Counted from the stretch's first letter, positions 1 through 9,411 are shown. The stretch is 31,399 bases of DNA from JAIOIW01 sp050304175 (GCA_050304175.1 JBNLDE010000101.1:1-31399), one strand, 5' to 3'. Made by a program: numbers and translations. Notes: generated by a model from the sequence alone, not told the origin.

Positions 1-1908
1 GCGCACCGGCACGAGGCCGGGCATGCCCCTGGCGCCCGCGAGGCGGCGGACCGAGCCGCCGGTTTCCTTTGCCAGCGGTTCGAGCAGCGCGGTGGTCGAA
101 ACGGTTTCGGCGAATTCGGGCGCATTGACCGGCCCGACATGGGCCAGCGTCGCCAGATCGCCATTGGCGACCTGGTAGAGGCCGATCTGGTCGGTTTCCA
201 GCGTGCCGGTGAAGCGGCCGGGCGATTGTTCGGTGAGCGGCAGATCACGGGTCTGGCCGGACGGGGTGATCACGGTCGCGCTGCCCGCCTTGTCGGCCAT
301 GGTCTGGCGGGTGACTTCGAGCAGCATGCCGCGGCCGCTCGCAGTCAGGCGCTCCTCCTCCAGTTCCGGCTCGCTCATCAGCCAGTGGGCGATGCGGCGG
401 TAGAGCTGGACATGCGGGCCGCCGCCCTCGAAGCCGCGCGCCCAGAGCCAGCCCTGGTCGGAAAGCAGCATGGCGACGCGGCCCTCGCCGACGCGCTTGA
501 GCAACAGCAGCGGATTGTCGCCGGCGCCCTTCATGACGGCCTCGCCGGTCGGCGCGCGCACCGCGACCTGGCGGAACCAGCGGCTCCAGCGCGGCGGATC
601 GGCCTGCGCGCCGTCGAGCCCGCGGGTGACGGGGTGGCGCCGGCCGAGTTCGGTCAGGCGCGGGTAGAATGCCTGGTCGAGCACCTGGCCGGTCGGCAGC
701 GCCGGCAGGGCCTGCATCAGCGGCGTGTTGGCGATCGACTGTTCGCCGGCATATTCGGGACCCGCGGCGACCAGCAGCGCGCCGCCGTTTTCGACATATT
801 GGGCGATGTAGTCGTAGTAGAGGATCGGCAGCACGTCCCGGTGCTGGTAGCGGTCGAGAATGATCAGGTCGAAGTCGTCGATCTTCTCCACGAACAGCTC
901 CCGGGTCGGGAACGCGATCAGCGACAGTTCGTTGATCGGCGTGCCGTCCTGCTTTTCGGGCGGGCGCAGGATCGTGAAATGGACGAGGTCGACCGAGGCG
1001 TCCGACTTCAGCAGGTTGCGCCAGGTGCGCTCGCCGGCATGCGGTTCGCCGGAAACCAGGAGGACGCGGAGATTTTCGCGGATGCCGTCGATCAGCGCGA
1101 TGGCGCGATTGTTGACGCCGGTGATCTCGCCGTCCGCCCGCTTGATCTCCAGTTCGACGATGTTGCGTCCGGCACGGGGCACGGTGATTTCGAGCGGCAT
1201 GGCGGCGCCGACCGGCGCGCGCTCGACTGAAATGAATTCGCCATTGACCCGGACCGTGACTTCGGCTGAGCCTTCGGCGTCGCCGGTGGCGGTGACCCGG
1301 TAGGTCAGTTCCAGCGGCTTGCCGGCAATGCCGAAGCGCGGCGCGCGCTCGAACTGGATGCGGCGGTCGTATTCGCCGGCGGCGCCGGTGATCAGCGCGT
1401 GGACCGGCGCGGAGATGCCGCCGGCGGCCGCCGATCCGGGGATGTCGTGCACCTCGCCATCGGTGATCAGGACTGAACCGGCGACGCGTGACGGCGGCAC
1501 ATCGGCGAGAAGGCCCTGCAGGGCGCCAAACAGCCGGGTTTCGACATGCTCGTCGGCCTTGCTGCCGCGGCCGGCTTCCGCGACCCTGAGTTCGAATTGC
1601 GGGAATCTCGCGATGCGCTGGCGCAGTTCTTCCAGCGCGGTATCGGTCTGCGCCGAGCGGTCGCCGATGTCCTGGCTCTGGCTGCGGTCGACCACGACGG
1701 CCACGACGCTTTTGACCGGATCGCGGTCCTCGTCCAGCATCACCGGATTGACCAGCGCCAGCACGAGCGCGGCAATGGCGGCGGCCCTGATCCAGGCGGC
1801 GCGGCGGCGCAGCGCGATTCCGGCGACCGCAAGCGCGGCCAGAGGCAACGCGACTGCCGCGGTCAGCGGCCAGGACAGCAGCGGCTCGAAACTCAGCGAC
1901 CAGTTCAT
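1..1908 (-). CDS. VWA/glutamine-amidotransferase-like membrane protein, C-terminus outside window
   Basis: This is the last gene of the moxR operon visible here. The frame stays open from the ATG at 1908 to the window edge (636 codons), so the C-terminus is missing. The N-terminus has two hydrophobic helices (about residues 10-30 and 38-58). A von Willebrand A-like fold follows, with a complete MIDAS-type D-R-S-Q-S motif and a later LITDGEVHD strand. Further on is a region typical of class-I glutamine amidotransferase-like membrane proteins (LLVSGEP, LIILDRYQHRDVLP, GGALLVAAGPE). The start follows the upstream stop by 9 bp with GAGGTG in front. In this family the protein sits in the inner membrane with a large periplasmic part and acts with MoxR. 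The molecular role is unknown. The family call is fairly secure; any enzymatic amidotransferase activity is not. Confidence 0.8.
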   Translation of the reverse strand, partial: MNWSLSFEPLLSWPLTAAVALPLAALAVAGIALRRRAAWIRAAAIAALVLALVNPVMLDEDRDPVKSVVAVVVDRSQSQDIGDRSAQTDTALEELRQRIARFPQFELRVAEAGRGSKADEHVETRLFGALQGLLADVPPSRVAGSVLITDGEVHDIPGSAAAGGISAPVHALITGAAGEYDRRIQFERAPRFGIAGKPLELTYRVTATGDAEGSAEVTVRVNGEFISVERAPVGAAMPLEITVPRAGRNIVELEIKRADGEITGVNNRAIALIDGIRENLRVLLVSGEPHAGERTWRNLLKSDASVDLVHFTILRPPEKQDGTPINELSLIAFPTRELFVEKIDDFDLIILDRYQHRDVLPILYYDYIAQYVENGGALLVAAGPEYAGEQSIANTPLMQALPALPTGQVLDQAFYPRLTELGRRHPVTRGLDGAQADPPRWSRWFRQVAVRAPTGEAVMKGAGDNPLLLLKRVGEGRVAMLLSDQGWLWARGFEGGGPHVQLYRRIAHWLMSEPELEEERLTASGRGMLLEVTRQTMADKAGSATVITPSGQTRDLPLTEQSPGRFTGTLETDQIGLYQVANGDLATLAHVGPVNAPEFAETVSTTALLEPLAKETGGSVRRLAGARGMPGLVPVR

Positions 1909-1917
1909 GCCGTCACC

Positions 1918-4755
1918 TCACTGACCCAGCCGTTCGAGCAGGACGGGTACATGCACCTGGTCGGATTTGTAGTTGCCGGTGAGCATGTACATCATGATGT
2001 TGACCCCGGCGCGATAGGCATAGATGCGCTGCAGCGGGTCGTTGGGCACGGTGGGAAGCGCCGGGTTGCCGTTCTCGTCGATCGCCCAGGCGCCGGCGAA
2101 ATCATTGGCCGTGATGAGGATCGGCGACACGCCGTCGCCGGTTCGCACAGGCCGCCCTTCGCGACTCTCGGCGTCGAGCGAGGCCTCGACCCACAACGGG
2201 CTGCCATTGTAGCGGCCGGGGAAGTCGTTGAGGATGTAGAACGACTTGGTCAGCACGTGATCGCCGGGCACCGGTTCGAGCGGAGGCACGTTGATGTCGG
2301 CGAGGATCTCGCGCAGGCGCTGCGTCGCGGGGCTCGACGTTTCGCCGCCGAAGCCGGACGAATACTGGTCGCGCGTGTCGAACAGCACCGTGCCGCCCTG
2401 CTTCATGTAGGCGTCGATGCGCGCCAGCGCCGACTGGTCGGGAACCGGTGTCGCACCATCGACCGGCCAATAGATCAGCGGATAGAAAGCGAGTTCGTCG
2501 CTGGATATGTCGATGCCGGCCGGGTCGCCTGGTTCGAGCGCCGTCTTGATCGCCAGGAACCGCGACAGCCCTGCCAAGCCGGCGCGGCTGATGGCGTCGA
2601 TGGACGGATTGCCGGTGATGACATAGGCGATGCGGGTGCTTTCGATCGCGGCGATTGCCTCCGCGTCGCCCGGCCGCGAGTCGACATTCTGGGCCTGTGC
2701 GGCCGGCGCGAATGCGGCAAGTGCGAGGCCCGCGGCGATCACGGCCAGTACGACCGTCGCGGCGGATGCGGCGCGGATCCTGCGGCGGCCGGCGAAAACG
2801 CCGCCCAGCCAGAACACGGCGAGCGTGTCGAGCGCCAGCAGGGCGAGGGCGCCGGCGAGCAACGGCCCCTTGAGCGCGACCGACTCGTCGAACGCGTAGG
2901 CGGCGCGGGTGACCGGCAAGGCGGTTTGCGGCTCGGCGAGCGGTTCCAGTTCGGCATTGGCCGCGAGAAGATTGTGGGCGACCACGCCCTCCTGCGTGCC
3001 ATACAGGCCCGGCGGGTTGTCCAGCGTCACGGGCGGCTCGGCCGCCGTCAGGTCGAGCGGCCTGGCCTCGGGCGGCGGCGGACCGAGTACCCCGGTCGCC
3101 GAGATCATGCGGTAGGGCGCGAGCGCCGCCGCCTTGCCGCCTGACGCCGCGTCGATGCGGCCCTGGTTGCGCGCAAGCTGCACGATGCGCCGGAGCATCT
3201 CGACGAAGGATCCCGAAATTGGCAGGTTCGACCATGTCGCTTCCGGCGAAACGTGGAACAGCACGAGCCGGCCCTTGCCGCGACGGCCGCCGGTGACGAG
3301 CGGCGTGCCGTCGGCCAGGTTGGCCCAGGTGCGCTCGACGATGTCGGGGGTCGGCTCGGCCAGAACCTGGCGCTTGACCTCGACATCGCGCGGCGGCGCG
3401 AGATCGAAAAACGGCCCCGCAGCGGGAAATTCGGCGACCGGCTGCGGTTCGGTCCATGACAGGGATCCGCCCAGCGAACGCTCGCCAAAGCGCAGGCGGA
3501 CCGGCAGCAGATCATCGTCTTCCGATGCCGCGGCCAGGCGCGGGCCGGCAAAGCGGACCAGCGTGCCGCCGCCTTCGAGCCATTCGGTGAGCTGGTCGTG
3601 GACATTGTCGGACATGACGCCGATATCGGCCATGACGATGACCGCGGGCTTCTGGTCGATCAGGGCGGGGATTGCCTTCTCGAGGTCGGCGGTTCCCGGT
3701 TCCACGAGATCGGCGAAGGGCGCGAGCGCACGCCGGATATAGTAGAGCGGCGAAAGCAGCGGTTGGGCGGTGTCGGCGTCGGTGGCCGACAGCAGGCCGA
3801 CACGCCGGCGCCGGGAGCTTTCGTCGAGTACGCGGGTGGCACCAGCCTGTTCGCCGGCATCGACTTTCACCGCCGTGATATCGTTGCGCAATTCGAACGG
3901 GACGCTGAATTTTCCGGTTGTGCGGGACTGGCCGGCCGGGAAGGCGAGTTGCGTCTCGGCGATCCGGCGCCCCTTGTCGTCGAAAGCGGCGACGGTCTCG
4001 AGGTCCGGCGCCTTCCGGCTGGTTGGCCGGACGGCTGTGACGACAAGCGCGTCAGGCTCGTTCTCGGTTGCCGCGAGGCCGATCAGCGCAAGGTTGTCCG
4101 GGGCGATCCAGACCAGGTTTGCGGCACCGGATTTGAGAAGGCTCGAAAATGCCTGATCGTCATCGGCGGCCGCAAGGCCATCGGACAGGATTGCGACCGT
4201 GGCGCCCGGAACGGTTCCCATGGCGGCGGCAACCCGTTCGTAGGTACCCACGCGGTCGACAGGGACCGGCCGCGGCGCGGCAGCTTCCAGACGGTCGCGG
4301 GCGGCATTGGCATCGAACGGCCCGATATCGGCGTTGGCCTTCTCGGCGGTCAATGCGAGGATGACCGGAACGCCTTTCTCGCCGGCATCGCCGATCAGGC
4401 GGGCGGCAGTCGCCTTGCGCCTGTCCCAGTCGGGGGCCGACGCCCAACCATTGTCGATGACCAGCGCAAGGGCCTTCCCGTCGGTCGCCAGAGTTTCGCG
4501 CGGATTGAAGACCGGACCGGCCAGCGCAAAGATCACCAGCGCGGCGAGCGCAAGGCGCAGGGCGGTCAGCCACCATGGACTCTTGTGCGGCGTTTCCTCG
4601 CGCTTCAGCACGCGGGCGAGGATCGCCAGCGGCGGAAAGACCTCCGTCTGCGGCTGCGGCGGGGTGAGGCGCAGCAGCCACCAGATCACCGGCAGCGCCA
4701 AAAGCCCCCACAGCGCGAAAGGGTAGGCGAAGGCGAGGGGCAGGCCCGCGATCAC
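1918..4755 (-). CDS. BatA-like N-terminal / DUF4159 membrane protein
   Basis: The protein is 945 aa. The chosen start is the GTG at 4755, whose GTGA overlaps the DUF58 stop. The same frame stays open further upstream, but that part is antisense-quality translation inside the DUF58 gene. The N-terminus matches the aerotolerance-regulator (BatA) N-terminal domain, with two membrane helices at about residues 8-30 and 61-83. A VWA-like domain begins near residue 95, but its MIDAS position reads D101-N-G-W-A instead of DxSxS, so metal binding is doubtful. Two more hydrophobic segments lie near residues 640-700 and end in AQAQ. The last roughly 230 residues form a DUF4159 domain (RIAYVITG, FYPLIYWPV, GGTVLFDTRDQ). 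It is co-transcribed with moxR. It is probably envelope-anchored, and its function is not established. Confidence 0.85.
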   Translation of the reverse strand: MIAGLPLAFAYPFALWGLLALPVIWWLLRLTPPQPQTEVFPPLAILARVLKREETPHKSPWWLTALRLALAALVIFALAGPVFNPRETLATDGKALALVIDNGWASAPDWDRRKATAARLIGDAGEKGVPVILALTAEKANADIGPFDANAARDRLEAAAPRPVPVDRVGTYERVAAAMGTVPGATVAILSDGLAAADDDQAFSSLLKSGAANLVWIAPDNLALIGLAATENEPDALVVTAVRPTSRKAPDLETVAAFDDKGRRIAETQLAFPAGQSRTTGKFSVPFELRNDITAVKVDAGEQAGATRVLDESSRRRRVGLLSATDADTAQPLLSPLYYIRRALAPFADLVEPGTADLEKAIPALIDQKPAVIVMADIGVMSDNVHDQLTEWLEGGGTLVRFAGPRLAAASEDDDLLPVRLRFGERSLGGSLSWTEPQPVAEFPAAGPFFDLAPPRDVEVKRQVLAEPTPDIVERTWANLADGTPLVTGGRRGKGRLVLFHVSPEATWSNLPISGSFVEMLRRIVQLARNQGRIDAASGGKAAALAPYRMISATGVLGPPPPEARPLDLTAAEPPVTLDNPPGLYGTQEGVVAHNLLAANAELEPLAEPQTALPVTRAAYAFDESVALKGPLLAGALALLALDTLAVFWLGGVFAGRRRIRAASAATVVLAVIAAGLALAAFAPAAQAQNVDSRPGDAEAIAAIESTRIAYVITGNPSIDAISRAGLAGLSRFLAIKTALEPGDPAGIDISSDELAFYPLIYWPVDGATPVPDQSALARIDAYMKQGGTVLFDTRDQYSSGFGGETSSPATQRLREILADINVPPLEPVPGDHVLTKSFYILNDFPGRYNGSPLWVEASLDAESREGRPVRTGDGVSPILITANDFAGAWAIDENGNPALPTVPNDPLQRIYAYRAGVNIMMYMLTGNYKSDQVHVPVLLERLGQ

Positions 4756-5672
4756 AGGCCCGGCCTCACGAAGCCGGTCGGCTCCGACATTGCCAAGTGA
4801 ACATGGACGAGCGCTTCGGAAGCCAGCCTGTCGGTGTGGTTGACCGTGTAGCTCCAGGCCAGTCTGCGCGCCCAGGCGGAAAGCGCCTCGCGGCGCGCCA
4901 GATAAAGATTGCGGTAGTCGCCGGCAAAGGTCTCGGCGCGTCCGGCGGTCAGGCGCTCGCCGGTTTCCGGATCGCGGAACTCGGTGCGCCCAACATAGGG
5001 GAATTCCTCTTCGGCGGGGTCGGCGACCTCGATCAGGTGCGCGCGCACGCCGCGCTCGGCCAACGGCGCCAGCCAGGCCTGGATATCGGCCACCGGATCG
5101 AGGAAATCGGAGACCACGACGATGTCGCTGAACCGCTTGACGACGGCAAGATCGGGTCTCGCTGGCCGGCGGGTCGCATGGGCCAGTTGTCCGGCCATGC
5201 GCTCGGCCGCGTTGCGCGAAGTGACCGGATCGGACAGGCCCGGCCAGCCGATCCGCTCGCCGGAGCGGGACAGGAGCTCGGCCAGCGCCAAGGCGAGCAC
5301 GAGCGCCCGCGATTCCTTCGAAACTTCCGTCGCAGCCGACTTGAAGAGCATCGAAGGCGAGGGATCGGCCCAGATCCAGACGGTGTGGGCGGCTTCCCAC
5401 TCATTGTCCCGGACATAGGTGTGGTCGTCGCGGGCGGAGCGGCGCCAGTCGATGCGGGCCATGCCCTCGCCCTCGGTGTAGGGCCGGAACTGCCAGAAGT
5501 TCTCGCCGATGCCACGTTTGCGCCGGCCATGCCAGCCGGAGATCACGGTGTTGACGACGCGCCGCGCCTCGACCAGCAGATCCGGCACATAGGACGCGCG
5601 CAGCCGGCCACGCGCCAACGCGTCGCTGGCGGCAACCGGTTCGACGATCTGGCCGAGTGGGGCCAATGGCAT
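4752..5672 (-). CDS. DUF58 domain-containing protein
   Basis: This 306-aa protein is the usual partner of MoxR ATPases. The diagnostic DUF58 block is present around residues 57-85 (FRPYTEGEGMARIDWRRSA, then the conserved YVRDNE). It is followed by a VWA-like fold with WADPSPSM at the metal-site position and VVSDFLD later. No membrane segment is evident, so it is probably cytoplasmic or peripheral. The start codon lies 16 bp after the moxR stop. The stop overlaps the GTG of the DUF4159 gene, which indicates translational coupling. In related systems the MoxR chaperone and DUF58/VWA proteins are thought to assemble or insert metal into client complexes. No client can be named from this sequence. 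Confidence 0.87.
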   Translation of the reverse strand: MPLAPLGQIVEPVAASDALARGRLRASYVPDLLVEARRVVNTVISGWHGRRKRGIGENFWQFRPYTEGEGMARIDWRRSARDDHTYVRDNEWEAAHTVWIWADPSPSMLFKSAATEVSKESRALVLALALAELLSRSGERIGWPGLSDPVTSRNAAERMAGQLAHATRRPARPDLAVVKRFSDIVVVSDFLDPVADIQAWLAPLAERGVRAHLIEVADPAEEEFPYVGRTEFRDPETGERLTAGRAETFAGDYRNLYLARREALSAWARRLAWSYTVNHTDRLASEALVHVHLAMSEPTGFVRPGL

Positions 5673-5688
5673 GCCCTCCGTTTTGGAT

Positions 5689-6696
5689 TCAACCTATCGT
5701 CTTGACGAGGCGGGCGATAACGTCGCGAACGCTCATGCCTTCGGCCCGGGCGGAAAATGTCAGAGCCATGCGGTGCTGCAGAACCGGTTCCGCGAGCGCC
5801 AGCACATCGTCGACGGACGGGGCAAGCCGGCCATCGTAGAGGGCGCGGGCACGGGCGCACAGGGTCAGCGCCTGGCTGGCGCGCGGGCCCGGGCCCCAGG
5901 CGACGTGGCGGTCGATCTCGGCATTGCCGGCGCCGGGCCTCGCGGCGCGCACCAGATTGAGGATCGCCTCGACGACATTTTCGGAAACCGGCATGCGGCG
6001 CACCAGCGTCTGCACTTCGCGCAGCCTTTGCGCGGACATCACGTTGCGCGCCGTCGCCTCACTGACGCCCGTGGTCTCCAGCAGGATGCGGCGCTCTGCG
6101 TCGAGTTCGGGATAAAGGATGTCGACCTGCATCAGAAACCGGTCGAGCTGGGCCTCGGGCAGGGGATAGGTGCCTTCCTGCTCCAGCGGGTTCTGGGTGG
6201 CGAGCACGTGGAAGGGTTCCGGCAGGTCGTGGCGGTGGCCAGCCACGGTAACATGGTACTCCTGCATCGACTGGAGCAGGGCCGACTGGGTGCGCGGGCT
6301 GGCGCGGTTGATCTCGTCGGCCATCAGCAATTGCGCAAAAATCGGCCCGGGAATGAAGCGGAACGAGCGCTTTCGGTTCTCGTCTTCCTCCATCACCTCG
6401 GATCCGAGAATGTCGGACGGCATCAGGTCGGGCGTGAACTGGACGCGGCGGGCATCGAGGCCGAGCACGGCGCCGAGCGTCTCAACCAGCTTGGTCTTGG
6501 CCAGGCCAGGAACGCCGACGAGCAAAGCATGGCCGCCGGCAAGCAGGGCGACAAGCGTCCTTTCGACAACGCTTTCCTGGCCGAAAATGACCTCACCTAT
6601 GGCTTCGCGCGCCTTCGAGATATCGGCGAGCGCCGATTCGGCCGCCGCGATCATCTGCTTTTCGGACATCGCCTTGTCGTTCGTCATCATCGACAT
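5689..6696 (-). CDS. moxR: MoxR family AAA+ ATPase
   Basis: This 335-aa cytoplasmic ATPase is the first gene of the minus-strand operon. The Walker A motif is GVPGLAKT (residues 61-68) and Walker B is LLMADE (123-128). The sensor-1 region reads LATQNPLEQEGTYPLPEAQLDRF, and a C-terminal lid follows. Length and motifs fit the MRP subgroup of MoxR chaperones, which remodel or activate partner proteins using ATP. The start ATG at 6696 has a purine-rich GGAAGGG about 10 nt upstream. Internal ATGs at residues 3, 4 and 10 are possible alternatives. A plausible promoter lies at 6772-6799, in the 125-bp region shared with the divergent DUF1285 gene. Confidence 0.92.
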   Translation of the reverse strand: MSMMTNDKAMSEKQMIAAAESALADISKAREAIGEVIFGQESVVERTLVALLAGGHALLVGVPGLAKTKLVETLGAVLGLDARRVQFTPDLMPSDILGSEVMEEDENRKRSFRFIPGPIFAQLLMADEINRASPRTQSALLQSMQEYHVTVAGHRHDLPEPFHVLATQNPLEQEGTYPLPEAQLDRFLMQVDILYPELDAERRILLETTGVSEATARNVMSAQRLREVQTLVRRMPVSENVVEAILNLVRAARPGAGNAEIDRHVAWGPGPRASQALTLCARARALYDGRLAPSVDDVLALAEPVLQHRMALTFSARAEGMSVRDVIARLVKTIG

Positions 6697-6771
6697 ATAA
6701 AGCTACCCTTCCTGCCGATCGCCGGCACACCGGTCATGTGACGGGAATCGCTCCTGTACCCTGCAGCATAC

Positions 6772-6799
6772 AATCTAAAGCGCGCTGACGGGCTGACAA
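6772..6799 (-). promoter_or_regulatory. Putative moxR operon promoter
   Basis: On the minus strand, TTGTCA (6799-6794) and TAGATT (6777-6772) are separated by 16 bp and lie about 75 nt upstream of the moxR start. The -35 box matches 5 of 6 consensus bases and the -10 box 4 of 6. This is a pattern match only; no transcription start is known. Confidence 0.35.
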
Positions 6800-6827
6800 T
6801 CGTTCAAACAGTGACTATTTCGTGACC

Positions 6828-7469
6828 ATGGACAAGTCTAACAAGCCAACCGAAGCGACGCGGGCCGGCTCCCTCGCAGCAGCCGGCGAACCCGCTGGCC
6901 TGGCAGCCCTGATCTCGCGGGCGGCCAATTCCACGCGCGGGCTGCCGCCGGTGGAGCGGTGGCACCCCGAATATTGCGGCGAAATCGACATGGAGATCAG
7001 GCGCGACGGCACCTGGTTCTACATGGGCACGCCGATCGGGCGCGCGCCGCTGGTGCGGCTGTTTTCGACCGTGCTGCGCAAGGACGAGGACGGCGAGACC
7101 TATCTGGTGACGCCGGTGGAGCGGGTGCGGATCCGGGTCGAGGACGCGCCGTTCACCGCGGTCGAACTGGCGGTGGCCGGCACCGGAGACGACCAGGTCC
7201 TGACCTTCCGCACTAATGTCGGCGACGTGGTGGAAGCGGGACCGGACCATCGGCTGCGGTTTGTCGACGAGGACGAGACAGGCGGGATGAAGCCCTATAT
7301 CCACGTGCGCGGCCGGCTGGAGGCGCTGGTGGCGCGCCCGGTGATGTACGAACTCGTCCAAGCCGGCGAGGAAATCGAAGTCGGCGGCGTACCCATGTTC
7401 GCGGTCCGCTCGAACGGAGCCGTGTTTGCGATGATGCCGATGGACAAGCTCGAGAGGCTGTCGCAATGA
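6828..7469 (+). CDS. DUF1285 domain-containing protein
   Basis: This protein is 213 aa from the ATG at 6828 (215 aa if the GTG at 6822 is used, which would add two residues). The DUF1285 family signature is seen in the PPVERWHPEYCGEIDMEI block (about residues 40-57) and in FYMGTPIGRAPLVRLFSTVLR, followed by a second small domain (KPYIHVRGRLEALV). No signal peptide or membrane helix is present. It is the first gene of a three-gene unit: its TGA overlaps the ATG of the NUDIX gene. This DUF1285-NUDIX-cca order facing moxR is common in rhizobia. The biochemical role of DUF1285 proteins is not known. Confidence 0.85.
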   Translation: MDKSNKPTEATRAGSLAAAGEPAGLAALISRAANSTRGLPPVERWHPEYCGEIDMEIRRDGTWFYMGTPIGRAPLVRLFSTVLRKDEDGETYLVTPVERVRIRVEDAPFTAVELAVAGTGDDQVLTFRTNVGDVVEAGPDHRLRFVDEDETGGMKPYIHVRGRLEALVARPVMYELVQAGEEIEVGGVPMFAVRSNGAVFAMMPMDKLERLSQ

Positions 7470-8098
7470 GCGATACGATGACCGGCCAGATGTTTTCGGC
7501 GCGCGATTTCCGCGACCGCGTCGCGCGCATGACCTCCGCCGCCGATGACGATCACGGCGACCATCTGCTCAATCCGTCGATGCGCGACAGGATCGTCAAT
7601 GCCGAGCTGCGGGATGCCGCCGTGCTGATCCCGGTGATCGACCGCGCCGGCGGGGCGACGGTCTTGCTGACGCAGCGCACCGAGAAATTGCGCAGCCATT
7701 CCGGCCAGGTGGCGTTTCCGGGCGGCCGGATCGATGCCGACGACCTGTCGCCGGAACATGCCGCGCTGCGCGAGACCGACGAGGAAATCGGCCTTTCGCC
7801 GGACGAGATCGAGGTTATCGGGCGAATGCCGGATTACGCGACCGGCAGCGGCTACCGGATCGCTCCGGTGTTTGGCATCCTGCGGCCCCACTTCGACCTG
7901 AAGCTCAATCCGCATGAAGTGGCCGATGCCTTCGAGGTGCCGCTGGAATTCCTGATGACGCCCGATAACCACGTGCGCGCCAGCCGGTTCTGGAAGGGCG
8001 AGGAACGGTTCTTCTGGGAAATGCCGCATGGCGAGCGCTATATCTGGGGTGTGACCGCCGGGATCATCCGCACCGTCTATGAAAGGCTCTATGCTTGA
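7466..8098 (+). CDS. CoA pyrophosphatase-type NUDIX hydrolase
   Basis: The protein is 210 aa. It carries the UPF0035/CoAse motif upstream of the Nudix box (LLTQRTEKLRSHSGQVAFPG, residues 67-86) and the Nudix metal-binding helix RETDEEIGL (102-110). This combination marks the subfamily that cleaves CoA and CoA thioesters to 3',5'-ADP and phosphopantetheine, with Mg or Mn. The substrate here is inferred from the family. The ATGA start overlaps the DUF1285 stop by 4 nt, and the TGA overlaps the next start (TTGA), so all three genes look translationally coupled. The protein should be cytoplasmic. Confidence 0.9.
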   Translation: MSDTMTGQMFSARDFRDRVARMTSAADDDHGDHLLNPSMRDRIVNAELRDAAVLIPVIDRAGGATVLLTQRTEKLRSHSGQVAFPGGRIDADDLSPEHAALRETDEEIGLSPDEIEVIGRMPDYATGSGYRIAPVFGILRPHFDLKLNPHEVADAFEVPLEFLMTPDNHVRASRFWKGEERFFWEMPHGERYIWGVTAGIIRTVYERLYA

Positions 8099-9351
8099 GC
8101 GCCAGCGTGTCCATCGCGGCCGCGCCGTGGCTGCAGGAACCCGGCCTGCAGGCGCTGCTGGCCTGCCTGTCGCATGACGGCGAACTGGCGCGGATCGCCG
8201 GCGGCGCGGTGCGCAACACCTTGCTCGGGGAGGCGGTCGCCGACATCGATCTCGCGACCACAACGGAGCCCGACGAGACGATTGCGCGCGCCGAGGCCGC
8301 CGGGTTCAAGACGGTCAAGACAGGTTACGAACATGGCACGGTCACGGTGATCGCCGGCGGGATTCCGCACGAGGTCACGACCCTGCGCGCCGATGTGGAG
8401 ACTGACGGGCGGCGGGCCACGGTGGTCTATGGGCGCGACTGGAAGGCGGATGCCGAACGGCGCGACTTCACCATCAATGCGCTCTACGCGGATGCCGACG
8501 GCACGGTGGTCGACCTGGTCGGCGGGCTGGCCGACGTCAATTCGCGCACGCTGCGCTTCATCGGCGATCCCGAGATGCGCATTCGCGAGGACTATCTGCG
8601 CATCCTTCGCTTTTTCCGATTTTTCGCCTGGTACGGCCATGGCCGGCCCGACGCTGCGGGCCTGAAGGCCTGCGCCCGGCTCAAGGACGGCATGTCGCGG
8701 CTGTCGGCCGAGCGGGTCTGGCACGAGCTGCGCCGGCTGCTGCAGGCGCCCGATCCGTCGCGCGCGCTGTTGTGGATGCGCCAGACATCGGCGCTGACCC
8801 AGGTGCTGCCGGAAAGTGAGAAATGGGGTATCGATGCGATCCATCCGCTGGTCGCGGCCGAGGCGGCACTGGACTGGCCGTGCGACCCGCTGCTCAGGCT
8901 GGAAGCGATCATGCCGCCGGACGCGCCGCGCCTCGAGACCATGGCCGACCGACTGAGGCTCTCGAACGCCGAGGCGAAGCGGCTGCAGGACTGGGCGCTT
9001 GCCGAGACCCCGGCGCCTGGCCTGGCGGAGAGCCAATTGGCGAAGCGGCTTTATCGCGGGTCGCCGGACGGCATCACCGACCGGTTGAAACTGGCGCTGG
9101 CCGGCGCGCGCGAGAAGGCGGCGCAGGATGACAAGGCGCTGGTGGAAGCCGGCGGCTATTCGCGCCTGCTCAACTATGCCGGCACGTGGGAAGCACCGGT
9201 GTTTCCGCTCAAGGGCGCGGACCTGCTGGCGGCCGGCTACAAGCCCGGCGTGCAGGTCGGTGAAAGACTGGCCGAACTCGAAAACCGATGGATCGACAGC
9301 GGATTTGCGCTAAGCCGCGCAGAGCTGTTGACCGCCCTCGGTGAGAGTTAA
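8095..9351 (+). CDS. cca: CCA tRNA nucleotidyltransferase
   Basis: This 418-aa class-II enzyme adds or repairs the 3'-CCA end of tRNAs. Visible motifs are the flexible loop GGAVRN (residues 36-41), the catalytic carboxylates in D50-I-D52, ERRDFTINAL (121-130, nucleotide recognition), and EDYLRILRFFRFFAWYG in the neck helix. No HD phosphohydrolase domain is apparent, as expected for alphaproteobacterial forms. The start is an unusual TTG at 8095, which overlaps the NUDIX stop as TTGA. A GTG at residue 5 is an alternative. Nothing like a strong terminator follows; the AT-rich repeat region begins about 20 nt after the stop. Confidence 0.92.
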   Translation: MSASVSIAAAPWLQEPGLQALLACLSHDGELARIAGGAVRNTLLGEAVADIDLATTTEPDETIARAEAAGFKTVKTGYEHGTVTVIAGGIPHEVTTLRADVETDGRRATVVYGRDWKADAERRDFTINALYADADGTVVDLVGGLADVNSRTLRFIGDPEMRIREDYLRILRFFRFFAWYGHGRPDAAGLKACARLKDGMSRLSAERVWHELRRLLQAPDPSRALLWMRQTSALTQVLPESEKWGIDAIHPLVAAEAALDWPCDPLLRLEAIMPPDAPRLETMADRLRLSNAEAKRLQDWALAETPAPGLAESQLAKRLYRGSPDGITDRLKLALAGAREKAAQDDKALVEAGGYSRLLNYAGTWEAPVFPLKGADLLAAGYKPGVQVGERLAELENRWIDSGFALSRAELLTALGES

Positions 9352-9370
9352 GCGGCAAACGGCCGGCCGG

Positions 9371-9390
9371 ATCGATAAAAAAGTATCGAT
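9371..9390. repeat. Perfect inverted repeat (7-bp arms)
   Basis: ATCGATA (9371-9377) and TATCGAT (9384-9390) flank a six-base A-rich spacer just after the cca stop. It may be a weak terminator or an operator for the downstream lipase gene. There is no T-run after it, which argues against an intrinsic terminator. Confidence 0.5.
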
Positions 9391-9411
9391 GTCGAATATA
9401 TTTCGCACACC

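Noticed and set aside
1918..5400. A single 1160-aa reading frame on the minus strand
   Set aside because: The part upstream of 4755 is antisense-quality translation overlapping the DUF58 gene in another frame. The GTG at 4755, overlapping the DUF58 stop, is the natural start.
139..5705. Long plus-strand frames across the first 5.7 kb
   Set aside because: They are shadows of the minus-strand operon in high-GC DNA; they show no family motifs and are low in complexity.
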